Shown here: positions 6,134-6,844 of the stretch, in pieces
Numbering within the stretch: position 1 is the first letter of the stretch
Layout: every line of letters starts with the position of its first letter
Source of the DNA: Chryseobacterium sp.
GTDB taxonomy: Bacteria; Bacteroidota; Bacteroidia; Flavobacteriales; Weeksellaceae
Direction of reading: 5' to 3'
Assembly: GCA_017989575.1 (NCBI GenBank)
Contig: JAGNPP010000141.1
Coordinates: 1-6,844 of the forward strand
DNA: 6,844 bases
Translations under genes and position numbers: made by a program
Notes under the pieces: generated by a model
Database searches by the model: none
What the model saw: only the letters and a program-made list of their open reading frames with translations
What the model was told of the DNA's origin: nothing

Positions 6134-6817
6134 ATGCTCGATCAGGATTTTATTTACACCTTATTGCTCACCGGAAAATTAGCGTTGGTAACAACAACGA
6201 TTCTAATATTCATCGGTGTTCCGGTTGCGTATTGGCTCACTTATTCAAGGTTTAAACTGAAATTTATCGCCGAAACTTTAATTTGTATGCCAATGGTTTT
6301 GCCACCAACAGTGATCGGATATTACTTGTTAGTCGCATTCAGTCCCGAAAATGCGTTCGGAAATTTTTTGCAGGAATACTTTGATGTCCGACTCGCTTTT
6401 TCCTTCAACGGAATTGTGGTTGCGAGCGTTATCGCGAATCTTCCGTTTATGATTCAGCCTTTGCAGAACGGCTTTTCCGCATTGAGTGATGATTTGCGAC
6501 AAATATCTTACACAATGGGAAAATCTAAAATTACAACTTTATTTAAAGTTTTGATTCCGAATATTAAAACGTCTTTCATCACGGGAATTGCGCTCACTTT
6601 TGCCCATTGCATCGGCGAATTTGGAATCGTAATTATGGTTGGCGGAAATATTCCAAAAGAAACAAGAATCGCTTCTGTCGCAATTTACGATCAGGTTCAG
6701 GCACTTAATTTTGAAGCTGCAAACCGTTATGCATTCGTACTTTTCATAGTTTCGTTTTTGATTATATTATTGATTTACGGCATTAATCGAAAAATTAATT
6801 TTACCACCTTCCGATGA
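6134..6817 (+). CDS. modB: Molybdate ABC transporter permease ModB
   Basis: A 227-aa inner-membrane permease of normal length for the family. Hydrophobic helices lie at about 7-36, 47-69, 90-110, 148-170 and 200-217. The N-terminal part carries the MPMVLPPTVIGYYL segment characteristic of ModB/CysT-type permeases. The cytoplasmic EAA-like loop that couples to the ATPase runs from about 119 to 150, with Gly129 and the I-P of LIPNI as the conserved points. A polar membrane segment HCIGEFG (158-164) is also typical. Start and modA stop abut with no spacer, and the modB stop overlaps the next start by 4 nt, so modA-modB-modC form one tightly coupled operon. Confidence 0.95.
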   Translation: MLDQDFIYTLLLTGKLALVTTTILIFIGVPVAYWLTYSRFKLKFIAETLICMPMVLPPTVIGYYLLVAFSPENAFGNFLQEYFDVRLAFSFNGIVVASVIANLPFMIQPLQNGFSALSDDLRQISYTMGKSKITTLFKVLIPNIKTSFITGIALTFAHCIGEFGIVIMVGGNIPKETRIASVAIYDQVQALNFEAANRYAFVLFIVSFLIILLIYGINRKINFTTFR

Positions 6818-6844
6818 TTGAATTCAATATAAAACATCAGATTT
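6814..6844 (+). CDS. modC: Start of molybdate transporter ATPase ModC, cut by the window end
   Basis: An ATG overlaps the modB stop in ATGA (6814-6817) and opens a frame that runs to the end of the window: MIEFNIKHQI, ten codons plus one base. The hydrophobic/charged alternation fits the first beta strand of an ABC ATPase. The identification as ModC rests mainly on position after modAB; no Walker motif is in view. Confidence 0.65.
   Translation, partial: MIEFNIKHQI

Overview
The window looks like a piece of a denitrification and molybdate-uptake region from a member of the Bacteroidota, most likely a Flavobacteriia/Weeksellaceae-type organism (Chryseobacterium-like). The clues are an AT-rich sequence, A-rich leaders instead of Shine-Dalgarno sites before most genes, several lipoprotein signals, one good match to the Bacteroidota promoter pattern (TTG, about 19 nt, TAnnTTTG), and the gene families themselves. 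The genus is inferred from style and gene order; no search was possible. All genes lie on the + strand.

Layout. (1) Positions 2-1163 are the 3' end of an operon: the tail of a formylglycine-generating-enzyme (SUMF1) family protein, a SCO-type copper/thiol lipoprotein and a small monohaem cytochrome c lipoprotein. From family knowledge I infer that a copper nitrite reductase gene (nirK) lies just upstream. A terminator hairpin and a second, long inverted repeat close this unit. (2) Positions 1378-4363 hold a two-gene unit: the di-iron Fe-S cluster repair protein RIC (YtfE/ScdA) and a complete single-subunit quinol-dependent nitric oxide reductase (qNOR) with all haem and FeB ligands. A strong terminator follows at 4381-4416. 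(3) Positions 4517-5226 hold a small hemerythrin-like protein and a 74-residue protein I do not recognise. (4) From about 5251 a promoter with an overlapping dyad leads into modA-modB-modC; modC is cut off after ten codons.

How it fits together. Nitrite reduced by the inferred NirK would give NO. The cytochrome c and SCO protein would serve electron delivery or copper handling for that enzyme. The quinol-fed qNOR would reduce NO to N2O, RIC would repair NO-damaged iron centres, and the hemerythrin may sense or bind O2/NO/iron. Molybdate uptake would feed the molybdenum cofactor of a nitrate reductase, not seen here, that makes the nitrite.

I do not see a clearly new system. The least explained items are the 74-aa gene, the long inverted repeat at 1218-1291 and the dyad on the modABC promoter.
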